Source: Mesosutterella porci | GTDB taxonomy: Bacteria; Pseudomonadota; Gammaproteobacteria; Burkholderiales; Burkholderiaceae_F | DNA: 64,000 bases | Assembly (NCBI RefSeq): GCF_022134585.1 | Contig: NZ_JAKNCT010000006.1 | Location: 62,001 to 126,000 of the forward strand | Direction of reading: 5' to 3' | Shown here: piece after piece, positions 11,720-19,250 of the stretch | Layout: each line of letters begins with the position of its first letter | Numbering within the stretch: position 1 is the first letter of the stretch | Notes under the pieces: generated by a model | What the model saw: the letters and a program-made list of their open reading frames with translations, nothing else | What the model was told of the DNA's origin: nothing | Database searches by the model: none | Translations under genes and position numbers: made by a program

Positions 11720-11798
11720 TTTCACTGTGCGGCCGCAGCGCAAAGCGCCGCATCATAAAAAGGCGGCGGAACATATATTTTCTGCAGGCATCTCACAG

Positions 11799-12359
11799 GT
11801 GACTACATCGCAAAAAGATTTGAGAAGGGACGGCAGCCCTTTTCTTTATGGGTTTCCTCCGGTGGCGGGGACCAATCCTGCCTGTCTGATTCTCGGATCG
11901 ATGCCCAGCGCACGCTCACTGGCAGAGAATCACTACTATGCGCATCCCAGAAACCGTTTCTGGCCTTTGATGAGAAGTCTTCTGGCCGCGCGGTGCGGCG
12001 CCATGTCCTATGACGAAGAGCTCGAGATGCTTAAAGTCTCAGGCATTGCTCTCTGGGACAGCATTGGCTCCTGCCGCAGGGAGGGCAGCCTCGACTCTTC
12101 CATTCAGGATCTTTCACCCAACCCGATCGCAGATTTCCTGCAGATTCACTCAAGCATTCGCAGCATTCTTTTTAACGGCCGAAAGGCTCAGTCTGTGTTT
12201 GAGAGGGCTTTCGGCGCCGCCTTTATTGATCGGCATCAGCTCCAGGCCTTTGCGCTTCCGTCGACGTCTCCCGCCAACGCTTCCTGGGGATTTGAAAGGC
12301 TCAGAGATGAATGGGGGCGTGTGCTCGCAATTTGCGGAATAAAAATCATTGAGTTGTGA
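11799..12359 (+). CDS. DNA-deoxyinosine glycosylase (uracil-DNA glycosylase superfamily)
   Basis: A predicted single-domain base-excision repair enzyme of the UDG superfamily that removes hypoxanthine (deaminated adenine) from DNA. Supporting motifs are GFPPVAGTNPACLILGSMPS (motif A, where UDGs position the catalytic water), the HPRNRFWPL loop, SGIALWDSIGSCRREGSLDSS in the middle and LPSTSPAN near the C-terminus (motif B). With a GTG start at 11799 the product is 186 residues, close to the family's length. A TTG at 11625 would add 58 residues of low-complexity, Arg-rich sequence and run into the divergent EamA gene. The exact start is uncertain. Confidence 0.72.
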   Translation: MTTSQKDLRRDGSPFLYGFPPVAGTNPACLILGSMPSARSLAENHYYAHPRNRFWPLMRSLLAARCGAMSYDEELEMLKVSGIALWDSIGSCRREGSLDSSIQDLSPNPIADFLQIHSSIRSILFNGRKAQSVFERAFGAAFIDRHQLQAFALPSTSPANASWGFERLRDEWGRVLAICGIKIIEL

Positions 12360-12503
12360 ATTTTTTTCTTGGTTCTTCAAGGAATAGCGGGAAGAACTAC
12401 CTCAAATCGAATATCGCTCTCGCTCGCAAGCAGCCTGCAGCGAGCCATTTGAAGCGTTTTCCGGATCAGGGAATTCGGGACTAGAAAAAGGACAAAAACG
12501 AAA

Positions 12504-12564
12504 GGCGGTGAACGCCGTTAAGATCATTGAAGTCACCACACTGTCAATGTAACGACGCCACCGC
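12504..12564. repeat. Imperfect inverted repeat upstream of the ISL3 relic
   Basis: GCGGTG...GTTA...CATTGA on the left arm is answered by TCAATG...TAAC...CCACCGC on the right arm, with small bulges. It lies just before the truncated transposase and may be the remains of an ISL3-type terminal region, or a folded leader. Confidence 0.35.
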
Positions 12565-12566
12565 TC

Positions 12567-12803
12567 TTGTCCAGTTTAACAAATTCATCCCTGCCGCCTA
12601 AACTCGATTTTCTCTCCCAGCTCCGCTACCCCGGTTCTTTCATCAAAGACATGAAACGAGAAGCGGACGGAAGCATTCACATCTACTTGGAACCTGTGTG
12701 CGAAGCAGTCTGCCCCGCTTGCGGTAAACGGTGTTTCTCAATTCACGAAAGCACGCGACGGATTGTGAGAGACGCGCCTCTGATCTACAAAAAGCATCTC
12801 TGA
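12567..12803 (+). pseudogene. Truncated ISL3-family transposase (N-terminal zinc-finger part only)
   Basis: The 78-residue reading frame matches the first part of ISL3-family transposases. It has a leading LRYPGSFIKDMKREADGSIHI stretch, then a zinc-ribbon pair CEAVCPACGKRC, an SIHESTRRIVRDAPL segment (family form: H...R.VRDLP), and then stops. The remaining 300-plus residues, including the DDE catalytic core, are absent. The frame begins at a TTG, as seen for some ISL3 genes. A strong palindromic terminator follows 13 bases after the stop. This is a transposon relic and cannot encode an active transposase. Confidence 0.75.
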
Positions 12804-12815
12804 TTGAGACAGCCC

Positions 12816-12846
12816 AGCTCCCTTCCGGCCGGAAGGGAGCTTTTTT
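12816..12846 (+). terminator. Intrinsic terminator after the ISL3 relic
   Basis: AGCTCCCTTCCGG is followed immediately by its exact reverse complement (26-bp palindrome, 12816-12841) and then by six T residues. The T tract is only on the plus strand, so it does not serve the convergent NSS transporter gene. Confidence 0.8.
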
Positions 12847-12935
12847 GTTCGTTTTCTCCCGAACTCCGCTCCTGTAAGTGCGGAAAGTCAGCAAGAGACA
12901 GCGGTCTGCAGGGACTGCCGCCGGGCATCCGCACT

Positions 12936-14267
12936 TCAAAGACTGCCGGCCGCGACGGCAAGAACAAACAGCGGGCTGACAATGCCGATCATGATTCGGA
13001 CGAACAAAAGCATGCCCCTGCCCATCGGGCGGGCGCTCTGCAGCTCCTGCTTCATGGATTTCCAGCCGGCCCATGCCGCCGCTATGGCAATGCCAAAGCT
13101 CGAAAGAGGCATGCCGATATTGCTGGTCACGTAATCCAAGATATCGAAGATATTCTTTCCAAAAAACTTGACCTCACTCCAAGGACCGAAAGAAAGCGTA
13201 GCGCACAGCCCGACGACGGCACACCCCACCAGGGTGATCAAAATGGACTTCCGGCGGGAAAGCTCAAAGCGCCGTGTCATCAGTGCCGTACACGCTTCAA
13301 GCATGGACACTGAAGACGTCAGCGCTGCTACAAACAGGCAGATATAAAAGAACACCGCAAAAAACTGACCCAACGGCATCTGGGCGAAAATGGCCGGCAT
13401 AGTTACAAACGTCAGCCCTGGGCCGGCCGTCGGGTCCAGATGAAAAGCAAAAACAGCAGGCAAAATCATCAGGCCGCCCAATATGGCCGAAGCGATCGCC
13501 AGCGTGGCAACCCAGGCTACGGAATTAGGCAGGTCGGCTTTGGGATCCAGATATGAGCCGTAGGTGATCATCGTGCCTGCTCCGAGCGAGAGGGAAAAGA
13601 AGCAGAAGCCCATGGCATTGAAAAGCGCCGAGGCATTGAAGTCTGACCATCGGGGAGCAAACAAATATTTGACGCCTTCAATCCCGCCTGGAAGCGTGAC
13701 GCCACGAACAATAAGAATAAGCATGAGGATAAACAGCGCCGGCATCAGGATTTTCGCGACGCGCTCTATCCCTGACTGAATGCCCCGAAGGACCACCAGG
13801 GCCGTGGCCCCGAGAAAGGCCAGCAGATACAGATAGCTCTCAGGTGCGTTGGAAACAAAATCTCCGAAATACGATCCCAGCAACGACGCATCGCTGATCA
13901 GCCCGCGTCCCGACAAAGCGTCAATCAAATACTTCAGGCACCACCCGCCAACGCAGGAATAGAAGGACAGAATTAAAAATACGGTGAAAACGCCTATGCC
14001 GCCGAAAATACCCCAGCCCCGCCCGCAGACCCGGTTCAGGCTTTCCATTGGTCCTGCCCGCCCCGCCCTTCCCATGGCAAATTCCGCCAGCAGCAGCGAA
14101 ACGCCGATCGTCAGCGTGAAAAAAATATAAGGGAGCATAAAAACCGAACCACCGTTGGTCCCCGCCATATAGGGGAACTTCCAAATGGCTCCAAGCCCCA
14201 CCGCGGAACCGGCGCTGGCCAGAATAAAACCAAGCCTCGATCCCCAGACTGTCTGTTTTTCCGCCAT
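12936..14267 (-). CDS. Sodium-dependent transporter, NSS/SNF family
   Basis: A 443-residue inner-membrane symporter of the LeuT-like NSS family, with about 11 helices, which bacteria use for amino acid uptake. Helix 1 carries the sodium and substrate site in SAGSAVGLGAIWKFPYMAGTN, followed by GGSVFMLPYI. Helix 6 shows SLGAGTMITYGSYL, and the later SVSMLEACTALM matches the family. At 443 residues with about 11 spans it fits the prokaryotic 11-helix branch. The ATG at 14267 is preferred because the protein starts directly at EKQTVWGSRLGF and AGGAAAAC precedes it. The substrate is unknown. Confidence 0.88.
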   Translation of the reverse strand: MAEKQTVWGSRLGFILASAGSAVGLGAIWKFPYMAGTNGGSVFMLPYIFFTLTIGVSLLLAEFAMGRAGRAGPMESLNRVCGRGWGIFGGIGVFTVFLILSFYSCVGGWCLKYLIDALSGRGLISDASLLGSYFGDFVSNAPESYLYLLAFLGATALVVLRGIQSGIERVAKILMPALFILMLILIVRGVTLPGGIEGVKYLFAPRWSDFNASALFNAMGFCFFSLSLGAGTMITYGSYLDPKADLPNSVAWVATLAIASAILGGLMILPAVFAFHLDPTAGPGLTFVTMPAIFAQMPLGQFFAVFFYICLFVAALTSSVSMLEACTALMTRRFELSRRKSILITLVGCAVVGLCATLSFGPWSEVKFFGKNIFDILDYVTSNIGMPLSSFGIAIAAAWAGWKSMKQELQSARPMGRGMLLFVRIMIGIVSPLFVLAVAAGSL

Positions 14268-14489
14268 GTGTTTTCCTAGACTCTCAAAAATTGAACCACC
14301 CCGGATTGACGAACAGGGCAAAACGACAAATGAACTCCAGCAGAAATATAGACGTTTTTGCAGCAGTTCTGAGAGAGCGCCTCTTCACCATCTGTCCTGC
14401 GAAGAGGAGAAGCACGCTGTTTACTGGACCCGGAAAATACGGACCTGTCTTGTCCTGAAAAAAGTTGACTCGCAAACAGACGAGTCACT

Positions 14490-15959
14490 ATGTTTAAATA
14501 CCAAACTGAGAAGCAACTCCTGTATTACAACAAGATCACCCAACTCCGCACAGAGAAAGGCCTGAGTATCCGGCAGCTCTGCAGGCTGTTCCCTGTCTCA
14601 GACAGCACTATGAAGCGCTGGCTGCGCAATCATGATGAAGAGAATCTTCGGAAAGGACCCAAGGCAATGCCCAAATCTCCAGGAAACCGCAGCAGCAGTG
14701 CTCCGAAGACAGCTGAGTCCGAACTGATCAGAACCCTTCGGGAGGAAAACGGCCCCAGAATTCGCCAGCTGCTGCTTTACATGCTGATTTTGCTTTTGGG
14801 CGGGACGCTGTACGCCTGGAGCGTCTTCTGCGAGCCCCTTGCAGCCAACCTGAGCGCTCTGACCGGTAGACCGGTGACCTCCTCCAGCCTCTCGCTCGCC
14901 TTCAGCCTGTCCTTTGTCGGCTCTCCCGCGGGGATGATGCTGGCGGGCGCAGTGCATCGCAGGGCGGGGCTTCGGGCCGGGATCGCCGCAGGCTCCGCGA
15001 TGTTTATTATCGGAATGGCCGGTACGGCGTTCAGCCCCTGGCCCTGGCTGCTGATTCTGTTTTACGGCATTTTCTTCGGCATAGGCTCAGGCATGATTTT
15101 CTGCAGCGCGCTGTCCGGAGCCGTGGCCTTGTTCCCCGGGCACCACGGGGTCGCAGGCGGCCTTGCCTCGATGTCCTGGGGGCTCAGTTCAATGCTTTAT
15201 GCGCCGCTCGCCTCGGCGCTGGTGCAGGCGGTCGGCATCACGACAACGATGGCGGGCATTGCGGTCTGCTCCGGGGGTCTGATTTGGCTTTTGACTTTTC
15301 TTCTCCGGGCGGATCTGTGCGGCGGCCCTGCTGCACGAACGGAAAGCATCGCTTCGGGGCACGAGGTCGTTTGGAAGGACATGATCCGCACGTCGGAGTT
15401 CAGGCTGATGTGGATTTTCATGATGCTGAGCTGCACGGCGAGCCTTATGCTTTTCTCCAGCTGCGTTCCGATTGCCACCAGACAGCTGGGCATTTCGGAG
15501 ATGCAGGCCTCCTTCGTGGTGGCGCTGCTGGCCCTGGCCAGCACCTGCGGGAGATTCTGCGGTGGTCTCCTTTCTGATTTCCTGGGACGCATCAATACGC
15601 TGCTGCTGGCAGTGGTCATTTTGGTCTTCGGGCTGACGGCCATGCTTTTCTCTTCGCAGGGGCAGGTCGCGCTTTTTGCTCTGGGTTGCATCGGTCTGGG
15701 CGTTACCTACGGCTCCGTCAATGCGATCTATCCCAGCTTTGTGGCGGATGTATTCGGGGTCCGGGAGCTGTCCAGAAACTATGGATTCATGAATCTGGCC
15801 TGCTGCGCCGCGAGTTTCGCAGGGCCGGCGCTGCTATACCTGACGTCGCGGGAGGGCGGTTACGCCCTGACGTATGCCTCAGCCATCGCCGTCAGCGCTC
15901 TGGGTCTTTGCACAGGCTGGCTGCTTAAAAGGCAGTTAAGGCCGCGGAGGAACCCCTGA
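14490..15959 (+). CDS. MFS transporter (OFA type) with an IS-derived helix-turn-helix N-terminus
   Basis: Residues 1-87 look like the start of an IS3-type OrfA transposase subunit: a helix-turn-helix (GLSIRQLCRLFPVSDSTMKR, about residues 24-43) and a charged linker ending ESELIRTLREEN, where OrfA proteins continue into a leucine zipper. From residue 88 the frame switches directly into a 12-helix major facilitator of the oxalate/formate antiporter-like branch (LLLGGTLYAWSVFCEPLAA, then GGLASMSWGLSS and SFVVALLALASTCGRFCGG). No stop or frameshift separates them. The first Met inside the transporter part, at 14781, lies inside helix 1, so translation probably uses the transposase start or an unrecognised internal one. 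The 220 bases upstream include TGAACCACCCCGG (near 14290), which resembles an IS3-type terminus. The substrate is unknown. Confidence 0.75.
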   Translation: MFKYQTEKQLLYYNKITQLRTEKGLSIRQLCRLFPVSDSTMKRWLRNHDEENLRKGPKAMPKSPGNRSSSAPKTAESELIRTLREENGPRIRQLLLYMLILLLGGTLYAWSVFCEPLAANLSALTGRPVTSSSLSLAFSLSFVGSPAGMMLAGAVHRRAGLRAGIAAGSAMFIIGMAGTAFSPWPWLLILFYGIFFGIGSGMIFCSALSGAVALFPGHHGVAGGLASMSWGLSSMLYAPLASALVQAVGITTTMAGIAVCSGGLIWLLTFLLRADLCGGPAARTESIASGHEVVWKDMIRTSEFRLMWIFMMLSCTASLMLFSSCVPIATRQLGISEMQASFVVALLALASTCGRFCGGLLSDFLGRINTLLLAVVILVFGLTAMLFSSQGQVALFALGCIGLGVTYGSVNAIYPSFVADVFGVRELSRNYGFMNLACCAASFAGPALLYLTSREGGYALTYASAIAVSALGLCTGWLLKRQLRPRRNP

Positions 15960-16140
15960 AGCCGTTTCTCACTGCATATAGAATTTGGACGGTCCGCGTC
16001 CCCGTCATTGCTTTGTCATTAAAGCTTTACGAGGCTGTAACACCCTCTCTCTAACATGTGGCTCAAGTGAAAAGCCGCTGGTTTGGAAGGCCTTCCAGAA
16101 CCGGCTCAGCGAAAACCAGGGAAGGCCGTTAGAGAGAAAA

Positions 16141-17097
16141 ATGAAACGTCGTCTGTTTATCCAGTCTGCTCTGGGCGCCCTGATCGCGCCCGCCGCAGGG
16201 CCCCTTTTTGCCAAAACGGTCACTTCTGGGGCGATTCAGCTTCCCCCGAGAACCGAAATCGTCTCGCGTTTCGGGTTCGTGACGGATATCCATTACTGCG
16301 TCGCTCCCGTGCGCAGGATCCCGAGCGAGGACTCCATTCGTGTTTACCGCGATTCTCTGGTCAAGCTGCGCCAGGCCACGGATCTCTTTAACGTAAGCGA
16401 TCTGGACTTCGCGATCGAGCTGGGGGACTTCAAGGACTGCAACGACGATGGCGACCGGGAAGGGACCCTGCGCTATCTGCAGACGGTCGAGTCGGCCTTC
16501 AGCCGGTTTAACGGCCCCCGCTACCATGTCTGCGGCAACCATGACTTTGACAAGATCAGCTACCAGGACTTTTTAAGCAATGTGGTTAACCACGGTCCCG
16601 CCAACGGGAAGTCCTACTACAGCTTCATCTCCGGCGGAGTGAAGTACATCGTTCTTGACGCCTGCTACAACAACGCCCGCGGCGAGCATTACTCTAGTGG
16701 GAACCTGAACTGGAAGGTTGCCGTCATCCCGGATGCGGAAAGAGCATGGCTGAGCAAAGAGCTTTCCAGTGGAAAGGAGCCGGTGATCGTCTTCACCCAT
16801 CAGCTGCTGAATTATTGGGATGTGAATCCGAATCTGCCGGATGATTTCATCATCCGGGATGCCAAGTCAGTGGTTGAAATGCTCGAAAAGAGCGGACGCG
16901 TGCTGGCGGTCATTTCCGGTCACTACCACCGCGGGTATTATTCCGCCCGCAACGGCATTCACTACGTTGTGAATCAGGGCATGGTGGAGCGGCCGCTTCC
17001 CCGCAACGTGCTGGGCATTGTGAGCGTTGACAAAAACCAGAACGTTTATGTAGAAGGAATCTACAACGAACGCTCGCATGTCTGCCGCAGGGCCTGA
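16141..17097 (+). CDS. Exported calcineurin-like metallophosphoesterase
   Basis: A 318-residue two-metal phosphoesterase. The motif series is complete: DIHY (D-x-H), LGDFKD (GD..D), CGNHDF (GNHD), FTHQ and SGHYHRGY (GH.H). The N-terminus MKRRLFIQSALGALIAPAAG is a signal peptide with a twin-Arg run followed by LFIQ, so Tat export to the periplasm is plausible. I chose the ATG at 16141 because it puts that signal at the start and GAGAG precedes it. An in-frame ATG at 15985 would bury the signal. The substrate is unknown. Two stem-loop terminators follow. Confidence 0.82.
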   Translation: MKRRLFIQSALGALIAPAAGPLFAKTVTSGAIQLPPRTEIVSRFGFVTDIHYCVAPVRRIPSEDSIRVYRDSLVKLRQATDLFNVSDLDFAIELGDFKDCNDDGDREGTLRYLQTVESAFSRFNGPRYHVCGNHDFDKISYQDFLSNVVNHGPANGKSYYSFISGGVKYIVLDACYNNARGEHYSSGNLNWKVAVIPDAERAWLSKELSSGKEPVIVFTHQLLNYWDVNPNLPDDFIIRDAKSVVEMLEKSGRVLAVISGHYHRGYYSARNGIHYVVNQGMVERPLPRNVLGIVSVDKNQNVYVEGIYNERSHVCRRA

Positions 17098-17121
17098 CAG
17101 TTGTACGCTGCCTCCGGGGTA

Positions 17122-17168
17122 GGGCATGCTCCTGGAGGTGCCTGCAGCATCCAGGAGCATGCCCATTT
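17122..17168 (+). terminator. First terminator after the metallophosphoesterase
   Basis: A perfect 15-bp stem (GGGCATGCTCCTGGA with its complement at 17150-17164) and a 13-base loop, followed by ATTTT. It lies 25 bases after the stop codon. Confidence 0.75.
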
Positions 17169-17203
17169 TGTAATCTGTTTTCTCCTCCGGTTCATCGGTT
17201 TTG

Positions 17204-17234
17204 CCGTGCAGGGATCCTCCCGCACGGTTTTTTT
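17204..17234 (+). terminator. Second, stronger terminator in tandem
   Basis: CCGTGC and GGGA pair with TCCC and GCACGG around a 3-base loop, with one bulged A, followed by seven T residues. It points the same way as the first one and stops any read-through before the convergent thioredoxin gene. Confidence 0.75.
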
Positions 17235-17277
17235 CTGCCTCAGGCTGCGGCGGTTGAACCGAAGGCCGCGGCTGCGC

Positions 17278-17607
17278 TTAGCCCTTTGAGCTCAGCAGTG
17301 CGTCCACTTTTCCCTTGAGAACCTCAGGGGCGATGGCTCCCAGCACGCTGTCGACCATTTTCCCGTCCTTGATAAGCGCGAAGAAAGGGATGCTTCTCAC
17401 GTTGAACTGGCTTGCAAGCTCCGGCTGTTCGTCTACGTTGACTTTGCCGACTTTAATCCGTCCCTCGTACTGATCGGCCAGATCCTTAACGGTCGGCATC
17501 ATGAACTGGCAGGGACCGCACCAGTCCGCATAGAAGTCCACCAGAACAGGAATGCTGCTGTCCAGAGCTTCAGACTGGAAGTTGTCTTTATCAAATTTAT
17601 ATTCCAT
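17278..17607 (-). CDS. trxA: Thioredoxin
   Basis: A 109-residue cytosolic thioredoxin with the active site DFYADWCGPCQ (about residues 25-35) and the cis-Pro loop SIPFF opposite it. The family length is about 105-110 residues. Gln follows the second active-site Cys, where many thioredoxins have Lys/Arg, which is unusual but tolerated. It runs divergently from an HxlR-type regulator that has N-terminal cysteines. The shared gap carries inverted repeats, so the thioredoxin is probably under redox control by that neighbour. This could be a secondary thioredoxin, because a housekeeping one may lie elsewhere. Confidence 0.9.
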   Translation of the reverse strand: MEYKFDKDNFQSEALDSSIPVLVDFYADWCGPCQFMMPTVKDLADQYEGRIKVGKVNVDEQPELASQFNVRSIPFFALIKDGKMVDSVLGAIAPEVLKGKVDALLSSKG

Positions 17608-17633
17608 GTTTTTTCCCTAGTGAAAGATCACTT

Positions 17634-17694
17634 TTGATATTTTTATTGTATATGGTTTAAAATTTATATCAAGTATTAAGAATATATTTACTTG
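17634..17694. promoter_or_regulatory. Two nested inverted repeats between trxA and the hxlR-type gene
   Basis: TTGATAT (17634-17640) is answered by ATATCAA (17666-17672), and CAAGTA (17670-17675) by TACTTG (17689-17694). The gap is strongly AT-rich in an otherwise GC-rich window. HxlR regulators bind such spaced repeats as dimers, so these are candidate operators for both divergent genes. Confidence 0.5.
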
Positions 17695-17720
17695 GTCAGA
17701 AAAATTAAACTGGAGACGAA

Positions 17721-18077
17721 ATGGGCAGACACATATCACCATGCGAGAACATGGCGGGAGAAGGCTGCGGCCTCAAGAGGGTTCTGGATCTAATCGGCGG
17801 AAAATGGAAAATCCTGATCCTATGCGTCATTTACGCCGAGGGGACTGTCCGTTACGGAGAGCTTCGCCGCCGCGTTTACGGCATTACGAATACGATGCTC
17901 GCCCACAGCCTGCGCGAGATGGAGCGCGACGGTCTGGTTGAACGGCATCAGTTTGATGAAATGCCGGTTAGGGTTGAATACAGTCTTACTGCGAGCGCCG
18001 GCAGCATGATTCCCATTCTTCTGGAGCTCAAGCGGTGGGGTGAAGAGCACCTGGAGCATGAGGGGCTGCCGTCCTGA
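17721..18077 (+). CDS. HxlR-family transcriptional regulator
   Basis: A 118-residue winged-helix regulator. The family pattern is clear: CGLKRVLDLIGGKWKILIL, then GELRRRVYGITNTMLAHSL, the recognition and wing region LREMERDGLVERH, and VEYSLT followed by the dimerisation helix. Cysteines near the N-terminus (about residues 9 and 17) are in the place where several HxlR members sense thiol stress or electrophiles. It lies divergent from trxA, which fits a redox role. A ribosome site GGAGACG precedes the ATG. Regulation of trxA is inferred from position only. Confidence 0.85.
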   Translation: MGRHISPCENMAGEGCGLKRVLDLIGGKWKILILCVIYAEGTVRYGELRRRVYGITNTMLAHSLREMERDGLVERHQFDEMPVRVEYSLTASAGSMIPILLELKRWGEEHLEHEGLPS

Positions 18078-18156
18078 GGTACGGCTTCGCCCTGCGTTAG
18101 TATATGATTAGCGGTATCTGGATGACACCTTTTACGGTCGCAGAAAGGGCCCTCGA

Positions 18157-19038
18157 ATGACTCTCAATAACAAGACGCTACGTTTGATTTTCCCGGACTG
18201 GCAGAACGGCGCCAGCTCCAGCTCCGGCTTTGTCCCCAGGCTGCTTGCCACGATCGCGCCTCAGTGCGATCAGTCGGAATCAGTCGAAGTGCCTTTGCCG
18301 GAGTCGATGCTTGGTCATCACAGCACGGACCTGATGTCCGCGCAGGCCTCGAACCTGCTTACGGAGATGGATTTCCGCGGATTCTATACGGCCACCCGGC
18401 GGATCCTGGATGAGAAGAAGCCGGCCCGCGTCATTACCTTCTCAACGGACGGAACGGTCACCCTGTGTTCGACCGACTATCTGCACGAGCAGTATCAGGA
18501 TCTTGGCCTGCTCTGGCTGGACCTCCATCAGGAGCACATTACGCCCGAGCGCTTCTGGCGCAAACGGGTCATCGTGACGAACGCCTTAACGGGCGGCTGC
18601 GAGGAGCTTTCGGGGCTGATTCACAAGCCCATGGATCGCGAGCGGATTCTTTACGTCTGCCGGCAGGCCGATGAAATTCCGCCGGGAGATCGCCGCGAGT
18701 TCCAGCACCAGGGCATCTCCATGGCCGGTTCTGAAGCCCTGGAGGCTGACAGCAGGAAGATTGCCGACTGGATCCGCAGCCTTGGCCTGCGCCACCTGTC
18801 GGTGCATGTTGACCTGGATTCGGTCGGCGCCGCAGACCTTCGCTCCGGTATTCTGAGGGAGGAGAATCTGCGCAATATCTCCGAGGAAGTTCAGAGCGAC
18901 GTGGACAAGCTGAAGGTCCTGTTCAAGGAGATTCTGAAAGAAACGGACATAGTCGGTTTCGATTTGATGGAGTACGAGCTCTTCCAGTCCGAGAAGTTCA
19001 CGGAGCTCATGAAGGAACTGCCGATCTTCAAAGAATGA
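18157..19038 (+). CDS. Arginase-fold protein with an altered metal site
   Basis: A 293-residue member of the ureohydrolase (arginase/agmatinase/formimidoylglutamase) superfamily, recognisable from the order of its strands and loops. The metal motifs are changed. The usual GGDHS is STDGT (residues about 95-99), DAHxD is LDLHQE (about 121-126) and S-x-D-x-D-x-x-D-P is HVDLDSVGAAD (about 217-227). The region between them, ERILYVCRQADEIPPGDRR, follows the family's G-x-R-D-x-x-E pattern but lacks the exact residues. The Asp/His pair in DLH and both Asp of DLD survive, so one metal might still bind. The substrate and activity are unknown. The gene stands alone, with a stem-loop terminator after it. 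Confidence 0.7.
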   Translation: MTLNNKTLRLIFPDWQNGASSSSGFVPRLLATIAPQCDQSESVEVPLPESMLGHHSTDLMSAQASNLLTEMDFRGFYTATRRILDEKKPARVITFSTDGTVTLCSTDYLHEQYQDLGLLWLDLHQEHITPERFWRKRVIVTNALTGGCEELSGLIHKPMDRERILYVCRQADEIPPGDRREFQHQGISMAGSEALEADSRKIADWIRSLGLRHLSVHVDLDSVGAADLRSGILREENLRNISEEVQSDVDKLKVLFKEILKETDIVGFDLMEYELFQSEKFTELMKELPIFKE

Positions 19039-19080
19039 AAACATTCTGAGCGCCCCGTTCCCGCAAAGCGGCGAGGGCCG

Positions 19081-19106
19081 GGCGTTCGGAAAACGAAACG
19101 CCTTTT
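19081..19106 (+). terminator. Terminator after the arginase-fold gene
   Basis: GGCGTTCG pairs with CGAAACGCC (one bulged A) around a GAAAA loop, followed by TTTT. It lies 42 bases after the stop. Confidence 0.6.
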
Positions 19107-19250
19107 GTGCCCGGACCCTGCGTTTTCCGGCTTCCTTGCGGCTGTGAGCAGGGGCTTATGTAGAATTTATTTTTTGTGGTCCGGCGGCGTCTTTGCATTG
19201 CCGCAGACTCGCTTTGGGCCGCTTCGCATATCCGGTGGAGAAAATAGAGA

